Positions 48,546-60,374 are shown, counted from the first letter of the stretch. The stretch: DNA of 64,000 bases from Iris pallida (GCA_029216955.1 JANAVB010016200.1:1850335-1914334); one strand, 5' to 3'. The notes: generated by a model not told the origin, from the letters alone. Program-made: numbers and translations.

Positions 48546-49616
48546 TGTTTTTAGTGGTGGCCCATGCAGGTCAGAACAACAACTTAGGAAAACATACCTA
48601 GAAACAATTAGAACACTAGAACATTGATTTGTCACAACATAGTCCGAATTATATATAAATATTTTTGTTTGATTATAGACTGGTAGGATACCTTGCTTAT
48701 GTTTGCACTATAAACCTTGCAGAATATAACCAAGGAAAAGACCAATCCTGCTGGCGATGATGTGTCATCTCCGGATCATACCCTATCTCCTCAACCAAGT
48801 CCAGGGTTTATTCCCTCGCGGCTGATTGACCGTCCCCATAATGTCCAGTGAAGTTTTTACTACACTGGCGATTCCTACCTCTTCTCAAACTGAGTTGTAT
48901 TTCCTTGGTGGAGTATCCATTACTGTTGCTCCCCAGTACCAGCAAAAACCTCCCAAATGGTTACCCTATTTCAAGAAATCCTGGAGTTCCAGAAAGCTCA
49001 AGATGAAGCCCAGTAGGAACAGATTAATATCATGAGAGAAGACATAAAGAACGCCAATGATGTAGCCTTAGCTATCTTAAACCAAGTTGGAGCGGAACCT
49101 CGTCCTAGGAGGGATACCCCTGAATCTAGGAGAAGTTTGAGCCCTATCCGGCAGTCATATCGTAAGAAGCTATTAGTTTGTAACTACTGTAAAAGGCTTG
49201 GTCACCAAGCCAATATTTTCGCAAGAGATTGGGAAAATGTTTGGCATATGGATCTGCTGAACATCGGGTAAAGGACTGCCCCTTATCTTTCCATCAAACC
49301 AGAGCACATATCCCAGCAACACCTGTTAGGCCACAACCTAGGGACTCTTCCTATCCAGCAGACCTTGCCTCCTACAATAAGGCATGATGCAGACTCGAGG
49401 TTCATAGAAGATGAAGCAGTTGGAGACTGCTCATGCAAGAGCCAGAACTGAAGAATAGTACCTAGGACTGCTGAATAGAATTATCTATTGTTATAAGAAG
49501 TTGTAACAGGATGTCCATAGATCAATCATGAGAGTTTTTGCTGTAATTCTCCACATGAATAAACTTCTTAGTTACACCTTTATAGTAGATGTTTTCCCTG
49601 ATAGTCTTTCCGAATT
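48546..49616 (+). pseudogene. Leader and shortened gag of element 2
   Basis: After the LTR comes TGTTTTTAGTGGTGGCCC, like the leader of element 1 and a poor match to a tRNA site. Gag is short and shifted. A frame near 49032-49271 has the zinc knuckle CNYCKRLGHQANIF, where the last Cys is Phe, followed by a second, Cys-poor knuckle (KCLAYGSAEHRVKDCP). No Asp-Ser-Gly protease motif follows; the sequence passes almost directly to the RT lead-in at about 49617. So the protease is deleted, and the internal region (4161 bp) is about 0.8 kb shorter than that of element 1. Confidence 0.75.
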
Positions 49617-50950
49617 ACCCCAGATCGAGACATAGAGTTCACTATTGACCTAGTCCCCAGCTCTTCCCTATTTCTAAGGATGCTACAGAGTCAACCCAAA
49701 GGAGGCCAAGGAGATGAAGGACCAGATCAATGAACTGAAGGCTCTGGGATTCATTCGAGACGAAGCTTCACCCTGGGAGCACCTGTCTTGTTTGTGCCCA
49801 AGAAGGACGAACAGTAGGATGTGCATCGACTACCGGGCACTGAACAATATCACCATCAAGAACAAGTACCTCTGCCCGGATCGATGACCTATTTGATCAA
49901 TTGAGCGGAGCCAAGGTATTTTCGAAGATTGATCTTAGATCTGGCTACCATCAGATCAGGGTCAGGAAGGAAGAGATTCCCAAGACGGCATTCAACACCA
50001 AGTATGGGCAGTTTGAATTCTTGGTCATACCGTTTGGACTGGCGAATGCTCCTACGGTGTTTGAACCTTATGAACAAGGTTTTCCATGAATACCTAGATC
50101 AAATTGTCGTTGTCTTCATCGATGACATTCTGATCTATTCAAAGATGGAAGAGGAGCACGAAGAGCACCTCAGGAAAGTTCTGGAAACTTTGAGAAGGAG
50201 AATGTATGGTAAGCTTTCAAATGTGAATTCTTTCTAGACAAGGTAAATTTTCTTGGCCATGTTGTCACAAGAGAAGGAATTTCGGTGGATCCGGAGAAGA
50301 TAGCCACTGTTGAGAAGTGGTCTACCCCAAGTCAGTTGCTGAAATCAGGAGTTTCTTGGGCTTGGCTGGCTACTACCGAAGTTCGTGAAGATTTTGCCAG
50401 AATTGCTGAGCCGATGACGAAGCTCACTCGAAAAAAAAAAGAGTTCATCTGGACGGAAGATTGCCAGGCATCATTTAGGAGCTAAAGAAGTGACTTGCAC
50501 TGCACCAATCCTTGCGCTACCCGCAGGAACTGGTGTTTCTTAATCTACAGTGATGCATCAGATAAAGGACTGGGTTGCGTTCTTCAACAACATGGAAAAG
50601 TGATTGCTTATGCATCTAGGCAATTACGGACTCATGAGAAGAACTATCCCATACATGATCTGGAGCTTGCGGCAGTCATCTTTGCTTTGAAGCTATGGAA
50701 GCATTATCTATATGGAGAGAGAGTGAAATATATACAGACCAAGTATGTTTTCACTCAGAAGGAGCTGAACATGCAACAGACGATGGCTGGAGTTGATGAA
50801 GGATTTCGATATCAACCTGCAGTACCATCCGGGTAAGGCTAATGTTGTTGCAGATGCACTTAGTCGATACCCGATGGCAATATTCTTGACCAAGAGCGTC
50901 ATTTGCTGGAGGACATGGAGAAGCTTGGATTGGAGATTGTACTGCCTGAA
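49617..50950 (+). pseudogene. RT and RNase H of element 2, frameshifted
   Basis: Ty3 reverse transcriptase in several shifted pieces: [34 protein letters not shown], and [13 protein letters not shown] with the catalytic FIDD near 50115. RNase H follows: [19 protein letters not shown] and [20 protein letters not shown]. At least three frame changes between 49890 and 50840 make it non-functional. The motifs are close to those of element 1, so both are Tekay/Del-like chromoviruses. Confidence 0.87.
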
Positions 50951-52335
50951 GAAGAGATGAAGAAATGGGAAGAGAAGTCATTGTACTAGGAGCTGAATCA
51001 TCATTGATGCAGTTGCAAGTGCGTTCAAGTTTTATGGACAAAATCAAGGAGACACAGTTTCAAGACGAGACACTTTACAAACTTAGAGATCAAGTGCTGG
51101 CAGGAACACTTGAAGGATTCTCAATCGCCACTGACGGAGCACTGAAGAATGGTACGAGGCTTTGTGTACCAACTGGCGAACTGAGGACGAGCTGATGCAA
51201 GAAGCGCACCAGTCGCAGTATTCCATACATCCTGGAGCCAACAAAATGTATCGGGATATGCGTACCATTTTTGGTGGTTTAGAATGAAGAAAGACGTGGC
51301 CAGGTATGTTGCTAGATGTTTAATTTGTCAACAAGTGAGGCTAGCAGGCAGAGACCAGCAGGACTATTGCAGCGCTTGACATTCCGGAGTGGAAATGGGA
51401 GCACATAACAATAGATTTTGTGTCGGGACTGCCTCGATCCCAAGGAGGAAGGATGCCATTTGGGTTATCGTGGACCGACTGACGAAGTCAGCTCACTTTA
51501 TCCCCTTCAAGGTTGGTCTATCCACCGAGAAGTTGGCAGTACTGTACATGCGGCACATCTACGGATTCATGGAGTTCCGGTAAGTATCGTATCTGACAGA
51601 GATACTAGATTTACCTCTCACTTTTGGAAGAGTTTGCATGACAGTTTGGAACACAACTGAAGTTCAGCACCGCCTACCATCCCCAGACTGACGGACAATC
51701 AGAGAGAACAATACAGACGCTAGAAGACATGCTGAGATCCTGCGTCTTGGAATTTGGAGGGTCTTGGGAAGACCATTTGCACTTGGTAGAATTCTCCTAC
51801 AACAACAGCTACCAAGCAAGTATCGGTATGACACCGTTCGAGGCACTCTATAGACGTCGTTGCCGCACTCCACTTGCTTGGGACGACGTCGGAGAACGAG
51901 CGTTGCTTGGATCTAGAAGGTGACCGATGCAGCAGAGAAGGTAGAATGATCAGAGATAAGCTCATATTGTCCAAGACAGACAGAAGCATTGGGTTGACAG
52001 TAGTCGTCGACCAGTGAAGTTTGAAGAAGGAGATAGCATTTCTGTGAAGTTTTCTCCTACCAGAGAAACGATCAGTTTTGACGAGCTGGAAAAATTGAGG
52101 CCAGGTACATCAGGCCATTTGAAGTTTTAAGACGAGTTGGAATTAGCGTACCGGTTAGCTCTACCAGCTAATCTTGAGAGTGTGCAACGTCTTCTATGTA
52201 TCACAGCTCAGACGCTATATTTCGGATCCGAGTCACATATTGGATAATTCAGAGCTGAAGATTGGACTCAACCTTTCAGTGCCAGAGAAACCAGTTGCAA
52301 GCGTAGTCAGAGGTGAGAAGAAGATCAGAATTTGA
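50951..52335 (+). pseudogene. Integrase of element 2, chromodomain lost
   Basis: The zinc-finger part is near 51200-51330 ([15 protein letters not shown]). The core has IDFVSGLP near 51410, SDRDTRF near 51590 and [15 protein letters not shown] near 51690, so here the catalytic Glu codon is kept, unlike element 1. Frames shift several times. After SVPEKPVASVVRGEKKIRI the frame ends at TGA, and no chromodomain follows; the next 370 bp are noncoding. The loss could be a stop plus decay or a true truncation. Confidence 0.83.
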
Positions 52336-52706
52336 GCCATCACATAACTCCTATTTCTTATCTTTTCGTTCTAAACTTGACTGATGCTGCTAATTAGCCT
52401 AGTTTTGCAAGCTATCTCTTTATCAAGCTTGATCATGACAGTATTTTATTGGGTGCACCCACTAAAATATTGTCTAATCAGACCGGTGCATGATGGTCTG
52501 ATCAACCTCGTGTACTTTGGTTCGTCTTTGTATTTTTTTGCATGGATATCATAAATAAACTTGTCCCTAAACCGTCTCATCCACGACTGCCTTGAAATTC
52601 TTATGGTTAGACCTGAGTTACGGGTACAGTACCGTACTTGTTTGAGACTTAAGGTACCCCCTAACCCTGCCTTTAATTTTGAGGACGAAATTTTCTAAGA
52701 GGAAAT
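52336..52706 (+). other. Post-pol spacer and polypurine tract of element 2
   Basis: A noncoding spacer with two hairpins (palindrome centred on GGGTGCACCC at 52451-52460; TCAGACC..GGTCTGA at 52478-52501). It is followed by TTTTGAGGACGAAATTTTC and the purine-rich AAGAGGAAATT before the 3' LTR. Confidence 0.6.
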
Positions 52707-55504
52707 TGTGAAACCCAGTTTTGAATGTGAAATATTATATTATTAATATTATAATTATTACTATTATTATTATTATTATTTATGAGCTTTGGTAATTAAT
52801 TTTAAAATTTATAACGGCTTTTGATTGCTGACCTGACCCGAATCCGGACCCGATCCCCAACCCAGACCCCAACCTGAACCCCCCCCTTCTTGTAAATTCT
52901 GATTTTATAATATAAAAAAATATATATATTTCTTTTGTTTGGAACTGGTCCAAGTTGGACCAGATCCCCACTCCCCCTCACCCCACGTTCTCGTTTCCCC
53001 TTATTCCTCTCCAAACACTCCAGCTCAAACCACTCTTCCTTCTTTCTCTCTCCTCCTTAACACCCATTCTCCACCTCTTCTACTTATTTCACCCAACTCC
53101 TTTTCCTCCAGAGCACTCAAAACTCTCTCTCTCTCTCTCCTCTCTCTCTACTCCTCCAGGAGAAAACCCTAGCTTTCCCAACTCTCCGATCAACCCTCCC
53201 CCGAGCTCCTCTCGGCCACCCGAGTATGCACCGACCCCCTTCGCGGCCTCCCGCGGCGCCTCCAGCGCCGAACACCGACCCGCGCCCCGCGTGCGTCTTC
53301 CACGCGCGCCCGACCGATCCTCGGCCCTTCCGGGCCCCAGCGCTGTCCTCCCCGGCGCCCCGTGCCCGGCCAGCATCCCCGGCGCACCCCGAGACCGTGT
53401 CCGCTGTTCTGGACAGCCCCTGTCCAGCGCTCTTCGCGGGATTTTGAGTCCGTTCTGTGGATTTGCGCATCCCGAGTCCGAGGCAACCCTTCGGATTCGT
53501 CGTTTTGGGTAATCACTGGTTAATCATAGTAGTTCGTCCCCGTAGGTGTCTATGATGATAATTTGGTCCACAATTTCTTCGAAAATTCGGCTTTCAGTTT
53601 CGTGTTTGGTTCCGGGAATTTTCGGAAACCATTGTTGGATTTTATTCTATGGATTTTACATAGTTCTGGTTGCTGTGGGTTTTCCGAGAAACTTTCAAAA
53701 GTTTCTGATAGTTGGAATCATTCTGAATTCTTATCGAAAATGTTCTGGAGTAGGTTTTTCGGGAGTTCCAAATTGGTTTCGGGTTTTCCGAATTAATTTT
53801 GAGAATGATTGTGGTTATTTATATATATATATTTTGGGATTTCCTGGTTTGGGATTTGCAGGAAAATATTGGCACACTTTCCCAGTTTTGGGTTGACCAA
53901 AAATAGAGAAAATACTGCCATTTTTCATAAATTTAATTATAATTTTAAAATGATTTTTAAAATTGTTTTCGAAAATATTAATATTTTGGATTTTGGGCGA
54001 CGACCGTATTGGTCAATGGGCCCTAAGTGCAAACGAAACCGGCTTCGCCGGACGTTGAGGCATTAGCCTATATGACGATTGGACCATATCTGAGACTCAT
54101 TAAATATTTAATTTATTTTTTTATTTAATTTATTCATAATTAAATTGTAGGAAGATTTTAGAACTAACAACTGTTTCGTCTTATTTCAATTTTGTAAATA
54201 AATTGTAATGGGCATAAGCCCAGTGGTCTTTTGGCTCTGTGACCTGTAATTTGGTAGCGTAGGTTTTCTGTTGTTTTTCTGGTTTTACGAGTTATTTTAG
54301 CGTACGCGTAAATCAAATAAATAATTATTTTGATATAGAAAATTAATAAAGTTTTCTCACATTAAAATTTACAAGTTTTAATATTTAACAACGATCATGT
54401 TTTTCAAATTAAAATAAGAAATTTAGTTTTATATGTATAATTACAAAAATACAAAGTTTTAATCAAATTAATTTGGTAACTACGAGTTTTTCCAAAATAC
54501 AAGTTTAAATGATCTTTCCTCGTTAGTAATTATAACGCACCGATAATCGTGTTTGTTCGTGTTTAATAAATAAAGATTTAAAATTGATTAGACGCAATTA
54601 GAGATTTCAACTAGCATAGTTAGCTTGGTAACCCTGGATTCTGAGTCAACTTCTCGAATGTAGGATTTCGAGGACGAGTCTAAATCCCACTCGAAGTCTT
54701 TATCCTTTCCAGTCCAGTCCATTTTGAGGCAAGTACATTTTGTGTTAGTTTACAGTTATTTAATAATCGCTTTACTGCAAGTTTAAACCACGATGCAACA
54801 CGAAACTCTCTCTGAGAGCACTGACTGTAACTATTGTAACTACTAACTGTTTGGGGACTGGGGGAGTAGTGTAATGAGTATGACCACATCCAAAATAACT
54901 TAGAACTGTACTAGCTTACCCCTCATACACACGGGGATAAGCCGTATCTGAACTGTAACAAACCCAAGCCGGTCATATTCATTGCCTATTCAAATCATAC
55001 TGTTTTACTGTTAGAAAACTGTTCATTTCTAAATTGTTTAAAAGTGCATGATTCTATTATTATTTCAACTGTCAAATTAGCATGAATTGTGCTTTGCTCC
55101 CTCCTGACTGGAGATATTTTTTAGGGGGATATTGAGGATGCTGAGCTGTTATACAACAGCTATTATGACCCGATTCTATACCCTGTGGTGTTGCCACAGT
55201 CCCCTTTGGAGGACGTAGGACCTGAGGCCGGCGAGCCGAACGCTTAGCTAGATTTTTCTGTTTCTAGATTTGTTGTTTTAGAATTTTGTAATTTGATTTC
55301 AGCTTTTAATTCAGTTCTTTCACTTTCCAGTTGTATTTTTTTAAAGGTTTAATAAAATTTTAAATTCTCGAATATTGAGTTGTGACAAATATAGATGTTG
55401 TTGTGGTTACCTGCTAATGGAACAGCTTACTGCCGCCGTCTCAACAACGGTGCAGGCTGGGCATGATCCAGTTCGACCCAATTATTTGGGATCGGGTCGT
55501 GACA
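52707..55504 (+). mobile_element. 3' LTR of Ty3/gypsy element 2 (2798 bp)
   Basis: It begins TGTGAAACCCAG and ends GGTCGTGACA. Flanks: CGGCA before the 5' LTR (45677-45681) and CGCAC after the 3' LTR; the 3' copy fits CGGCA with one G lost. With one TSD copy removed, the interrupted copia frame reads through, which supports these borders. Confidence 0.9.
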
Positions 55505-56490
55505 CGCACCATCCCAAAAGTCTCTATATCGTCTCCCGGCACCTCAACAGATGTATGGCGTGTCGTAGAAGACATCTCGCTAGCAGAGCCACACCCAGGA
55601 AATTCTTTTTCATAAAAAGTTACATCACGGGACACAAAAAATTCATCAGTCTCCAAATCATACAGTTTCAAGCCTTTTTTATCAAGTGGATACCCAACAA
55701 AGATACATTTTCTACTCCTGCTAGCAAATTTATCATGACGGGATTTCAAATCATACGCATAGCACAGACAACCAAAAATACGTAGATGATCATACGAAGG
55801 AGCCGAACCATATAAACTTCATAAGGAGACTTAAAATGCAAGATACTAGAAGGTGTTCTATTTATCAGATAACATGCACCCAGAACACTTCCCCCCAAAA
55901 ATCCACAGAAAGAGAATCCTGAAATCTCAATGCCCTGGCGACATTTAAAATATGTCGATGTTTTCTTTCCACCATTCCATTCTGTTGAGGTGTCCCAACA
56001 CAGGATGTTTGGAACAATATACCTTAAGATGAAAAATAATCTCGTAAACAATTAAATTCAGTGCCATTGTCACTCCGCACACAACGTACATCGGCTCCAA
56101 ACTGACGCTTCACCATAGCAATGAATTTAAGAAACATAGAATAGACAGCACACTTATCCTTCAACAAAATAACCCAAACAGCTCTAGAAAAATCATCCAC
56201 CAAAGTCAAAAAATATCGTGCCCCATTAGATGACGGAACACTATATGGTCCCCACAGATCACAGTGGATAAGGTCAAAGCATCTCAAAGCACGACTACTA
56301 CTATCAGGAAAAGCATCACGAGTCTGTTTAGCTTGATGACAAATATCACAAACCTTATAAGAAAACACACTACTACCAGAGAGAAAAGGTAAAGTCTGCA
56401 TTACTTTATCTGAAGGATGCCCCAGTCTACTATGCCAAACCTCGGAATCACTCTCTCTGCATGCCAGGATCACCGAAGCCAAAGAAGCTG
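55505..56490 (-). pseudogene. Copia integrase
   Basis: Minus strand. The GAG-pre-integrase HHCC finger reads VWHSRLGHPSDKV then CDICHQAK. The core follows: FDLIHCDLWGPY with the first catalytic Asp, VRSDNGTEFN with the second, and after a frameshift near 56030 the [13 protein letters not shown] and SPYEVY region. The C-terminal KCIFVGYPLDKKGLKLYDL follows. The frame then meets the nested Ty3 element at 55504 and continues at 45681. Frameshifts and a stop near 56470 inactivate it. Confidence 0.87.
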
Positions 56491-57205
56491 GAACCTCCCC
56501 AAGAAGTAAAGTCCACCCCTTTGTTCACCTGCTCCAATCACCATCCCCGTACTTCGGTCCTGAACAAAACACAAATCAGGAGTAAATAACATATCATAAT
56601 TTCTGGCACCAATCAATTGTGAGACAGAGATCAAGTTGCAAGTCAATGTCGGAACGTAAAGAATATCCGTCAACACCAATGAAGCAGTCAAAAATACTTT
56701 GCCTCTTAGAACAGCCTCAATAGTGCTCCCATCAAGCAAAGTCACAGGACAGACAGGGCCCTCAAAGCATCAACGAAAGAAGCACGAGAACTTGCATGAA
56801 GAGTAGCCCCAGTATCGAATATCCAAGTGACAGAAGTATTCTTACCCATCAGGCGATCAGAGTTTGAAGTACCAGGGTTGGAAGGATTTTCGTTACCCCA
56901 AGCTCATCAGTTTCTGCCATTGTTCACCTGAGAGTGGTGAAGGATACCCTCCATGCATCATATCCGCCGAACTCCAGTAAGACCAGCAGGGACACCATGA
57001 CCAGCAGCGGCGACATGATGAACAACTCCTGTGCTACCAGCACCACGTCCCCCATCACGTCTCTGATGTGGTGCCGGGCCTCTGCCACCACCAGCACCAC
57101 GTCCGCCCTCACGCCGAGGACGAGTCTCCCACCACTCTGGATAGCCAATCTTGGCAAAGCAAGATGCAATATCATGACCTATTTTCTTGCAATGAGTTCA
57201 GATCA
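56491..57205 (-). pseudogene. Copia zinc knuckle and protease
   Basis: Minus strand. The CCHC knuckle at about 57165-57200 reads THCKKIGHDIASC with the first Cys codon changed to TGA (57198-57200). A Gly/Arg-rich region follows (RREGGRGAGGGRG). The aspartic protease has TWIFDTGATLH near 56820, with the DTG catalytic motif intact. A frame change near 56755 precedes VTLLDGSTIEA and DILYVPTLTCNLISVSQL, typical of copia proteases. Not translatable as it stands. Confidence 0.82.
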
Positions 57206-57240
57206 TACCTGATTTGTCCCTGGAATCTGAGGTTCTACTA

Positions 57241-57953
57241 TTAGTAGTAGAAATACGAGGTGAAGTCTTGATAGCCAGCGCCATCCTCCTCAGAAGCGGA
57301 TTGGACCTGAGATTTTCGCATATCCTCCTCCTCACGGACTTCCTGGTATGCCCGATCTAAACTTGGCTGAGGATCCTGAGCCAGAAGATTAGATCGGGTA
57401 TGACCATACAACTCAGCATTCAGCCCATACATAAAGTCCTGAAAGTGGTCTTCATCCCTCATAGCCTGTAGCTATGCAGCAAGTTCACCACAGGTACACG
57501 AAGGCAATGGAAAATAAGCAGCTTGTTCATCCCACAAAGACTGCAAATTTCCAAAGTAGGTTTCCACAGACATTGAAGCCGTTTGTTTACACTCAGCCAA
57601 AGCTACCTTAATTTGTTGCTTCCGAGTGCCATTGCTAACAACAAATCTTTTCTCCAACAAGTTCCACAATGGATAAACCTCCTCAAAGTACGGCAAAGAT
57701 TTCTTCAGAGACGGATCAATGGTATTAAGAACCCATTGAACCAATAGTGCCTGCACGCATCGCCAATCAAGCAATTTGCTAGCATCATTAACAGGTTTGA
57801 CTTCAGTACCTTCCAGAAAAGTGATCTTTCGCCTAGAGATCAGGGAGAGACGTATCGACCGAGACCACTCAGCATAGTTCGGTCCACGGAAAATAATAGG
57901 AGTAATGATATTTCCTGGTTGATCAGCAGAACTCAGAAATATGGATCCTTCGG
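57241..57953 (-). pseudogene. Copia gag, main part
   Basis: Minus strand. SSADQPGNIITPIIFRGPNY and WSRSIRLSLISRRKITFLEG are the conserved start of plant copia gag; WNLLEKRFVVSNGTRKQQIK and MSVETYFGNLQSLWDE follow. A TAG at 57472-57474 interrupts, then the frame goes on with FQDFMYGLNAELYGHTRSNL and PQPSLDRAYQEVREEE. A one-base loss near 57942 shifts the start relative to the piece upstream of the CACTA element. Gag forms the particle and binds the RNA. Confidence 0.88.
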
Positions 57954-57956
57954 ATT

Positions 57957-58553
57957 CACTACACCATAATAGGCGATTACCCACGGTTATTACCGTGACA
58001 ATTATTTTTCGTCACGGTAATAACCGTTACGGCTTGGGCGTGGTTAAAAATTTGTAACGGTAATAACCGTTACAAATTATATTTTTTGTAACGGTAATAA
58101 CCGTGACGAATTATATTTTTTGTAACGGTAATAACCGTGAGGCCAACGAGCATGGTGATGGCACAGGTGAGGGTGGTGGTAGCAGAGGCCTGGCTCATGA
58201 TGGCTTTCAGGTGAGGATGGTAGTGGGAGTGAGGAGAGAGTCCCCTAGCTCGGGATGGTGAAAGCCCTTCTCGGGATGATTTTAGTTTGGTGACACTTCT
58301 CTATTAAAAGTGGGGAAAATAAAGGAGGGATTCTGAAATTAAAGGAGGGAGGCTAAAATTTTTGGTAACATTTTTTTTTTCATTTGTCACGGTTATTACC
58401 GTTACAAAAAAAAGTATATAAAAATATACAAAAGTAATTTTAGTAACGGTTATTTAATTATTATCACGGTAATTACTGTTACTAACTTGTAATGGTATTA
58501 ACTGTTACAAATTGGAAAATAAAATGTTACAAATTGCTTGTTTTGGTGTAGTG
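57957..58553. mobile_element. Non-autonomous CACTA element, 597 bp
   Basis: Ends CACTACACCA and TGGTGTAGTG are perfect inverted copies. It is flanked by the same triplet ATT on both sides (57954-57956 and 58554-58556), the 3-bp TSD of CACTA/EnSpm elements. GTAACGGTAATAACCGT-type subterminal repeats recur in both orientations. No transposase. It is inserted in the copia gag, so it is younger than that element. Confidence 0.92.
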
Positions 58554-58628
58554 ATTAGGATAATTGGGGTTGTGTGCACCGCCACCGCCAGTCGCGATGG
58601 AGTAGCTGGACGCAGCATCATCTGCCAT
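58554..58628 (-). pseudogene. Copia gag N-terminal piece
   Basis: ATG at 58628 opens MADDAASSYS on the minus strand, then a Gly-rich run and HNPNYPN up to the CACTA insertion. With one ATT removed, the frame continues into a PKDP motif and then shifts. Composition and position fit the start of a plant copia gag. Confidence 0.7.
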
Positions 58629-59174
58629 CGCGGATGTCGGGTGTACAAAAATTTTGTATAACTCTGACGAATCGGCCGCTGATGGTCGGGGTCGTCGGTG
58701 AATCGGCTGCGAATCGGCGAATCCGGCGAATCGGCGCGGATCGGGCGGCAGGCGCGGTCGGCATAGAGATCTTGCTTCGATTCCGAACTAAAATTTCAAT
58801 TCTGATATTGATGATATTTCGAGTACTTTCTCAAAGTTGAACAGAACTGTCAGCGAACATCAATATTGTTGATAGTGATGTTAGTGGATCATTTTCTAGA
58901 GAAAGTGCTCTAACTTCAAGTTGGGCTCAGGAGCCGAAATTCCCAAACAGGATCAATCAGCACATATCAGGTGCAGAAGAGACCCATGATGCCAAGCGAT
59001 GTCGGGCGTCAGGCGTGATGCCAAGCAATGTCGGGCGTCAGGCGCGATCAGCGTCAGGCGCGGTCGGCGCAGTCGGTGTGGGAGCGGTCGTCAGGCGCGT
59101 TCGGCGCCGGATCGGTGGGGAATATTTCGGCTAGGGTTTTTTTTCCAGGATGGCGGCTAGGGTTTTTTGGGAGG
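58629..59174 (-). other. Copia 5' leader
   Basis: A noncoding leader of about 545 nt between the primer-binding site and the gag ATG. It contains two GC-rich repeats, one around GGCGAATCGGCG (58680-58740) and one around GTCGGGCGTCAGGCG (58995-59100). Confidence 0.6.
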
Positions 59175-59185
59175 CTCTGATACCA
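59175..59185 (-). other. Copia primer-binding site (tRNA-iMet)
   Basis: Minus strand TGGTATCAGAG, an exact complement of the 3' end of plant initiator tRNA-Met, directly next to the LTR end. Confidence 0.9.
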
Positions 59186-59296
59186 TGTAGGAAATAATAA
59201 TGCCTTATTCTCAATGCTAGAGTTTGTTACAATAATAGTGTCAACATGTGGGGTTATGGGCCATATTTACATTAAATATAATCTAACAATCTAACA
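59186..59296 (-). mobile_element. Copia 5' LTR (about 111 bp)
   Basis: On the minus strand it runs TGTTAGATTG to TTATTTCCTACA and abuts the primer-binding site. The TG..CA ends fit, but the 3' LTR is missing, so the outer border (59296) cannot be confirmed. It contains TATATTTAATG and AATAAGG, possible TATA and polyadenylation signals. It is short, as in several plant copia lineages. Confidence 0.62.
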
Positions 59297-59379
59297 CATA
59301 AGTTTAAATATAATTTAAATATTAAATATATTTTAAAAATTAGTATATGTTAAGTACTTAGAAGATTTTTTTTTTAACT

Positions 59380-59480
59380 ACGTGAAGAGATACCTAGGCT
59401 CCAATCAAGGACCTCCCAATAACTCAGTACCAATCTCAACGGTTAACCTTTGGACCACCCCCTAGTGACTTGTAGATAGG
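59380..59480 (-). mobile_element. SINE-like remnant
   Basis: On the minus strand GGTGGTCCAAAGGTTAACC resembles a tRNA box A. About 30 nt on, GGTCCTTGATTGGAGCC resembles a decayed box B, and a poly-A-like run (complement of T10 near 59368) follows. The order and spacing are those of a tRNA-derived SINE. Confidence 0.4.
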
Positions 59481-59536
59481 ATCATAGACTAAAAGACAGT
59501 TCCACATGAATGCCCGGGTAAACATGTTAAAGAATA

Positions 59537-59794
59537 TTTGGGTAGAAACTTATAGAAATAATACATCAACCCCCCCTATGTTTCATGAGTATTACAGAGA
59601 CTACCCCTATTTGAAACTAATTACACTCACCACCCCTCTCCTTTAGAAATTTTATAAAACATAGGGGTAGTTAGTGTTATATTTTTATAGAAAATAGAAA
59701 CTATAGGGGTGGTCCGCGTAATTAGTTTTATAGTAGGGGTAGTTTCTGTAATAAGTGTAAAACATAGGGATAGTTAAAGTAATTTGCCCAAACT
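59537..59794. mobile_element. Foldback MITE
   Basis: An imperfect inverted repeat of about 100-bp arms. CCCCCTATGTTTCATGAG, ATTACAGAGACTACCCCTA and AACTAATTAC on the left are complemented on the right (GTAATTAGTTTTATAGTAGG, TAGTTTCTGTAATAAG, AAACATAGGGATAG). The outer ends (GGGTAGAAACT and AATTTGCCCAAAC) are less similar. Noncoding. Confidence 0.7.
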
Positions 59795-60034
59795 TATATC
59801 ATACCCTTTTGTAAATACTTCGTGGATGAATTTCACTAGAAATCCTAAGTTTAGGTAGGTGACAACTAACTTCCCATTTTCTTTCATTTTCCTCACTTTC
59901 CAACCACACAAACGCAGCTTAAGAGCCTAGCCTGGCTGGTAACTTGAAAGTTGAGCTATATTTCAGATTTTAACGTTTGGCTTGTCATGTATTTGGACAT
60001 GTTTTATAGTTCATGTCTCGTGCATTTAATCCCT

Positions 60035-60037
<3 letters not shown>
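59795..60037. other. Intergenic, no feature
   Basis: Short unique-looking AT-rich stretch ending at a (CT)n array (60038-60074). Confidence 0.35.
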
Positions 60038-60077
<40 letters not shown>

Positions 60078-60092
60078 ATATATATATATATA

Positions 60093-60295
60093 TAGAGAGA
60101 GAGGAAGGATCAAGATCCCCACACTTTTTGTATCCCCATGCATCCCCCCTATTTGCATCGTTGGATGGTGCTTTAAGTCATCTAATCTTAACCGTTGATT
60201 TACCAATGGTTAAGATTAGATGACTTAAAGCACATCCAACGGATGTGAACACGGGATGCATGGGGATACAAAAATTGTGGGGATGCCTATCCTTC

Positions 60296-60298
<3 letters not shown>
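60093..60298. mobile_element. (TA)n-bounded foldback element 3
   Basis: Nested inverted arms: ATCCCCACACTTTTTGTATC and CCATGCATCCC on the left pair with GGGATGCATGG and GATACAAAAATTGTGGGGAT on the right. TAAGTCATCTAATCTTAACC pairs with GGTTAAGATTAGATGACTTA inside. It contains GTTGGATGG. (TA)n lies directly on both sides (60075-60092; 60299-60374), as for the elements at 13.8-14.4 kb. Confidence 0.78.

Positions 60299-60374
<76 letters not shown>
60299..60374. repeat. (TA)n microsatellite
   Basis: TA array on the right side of foldback element 3. Confidence 0.96.
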
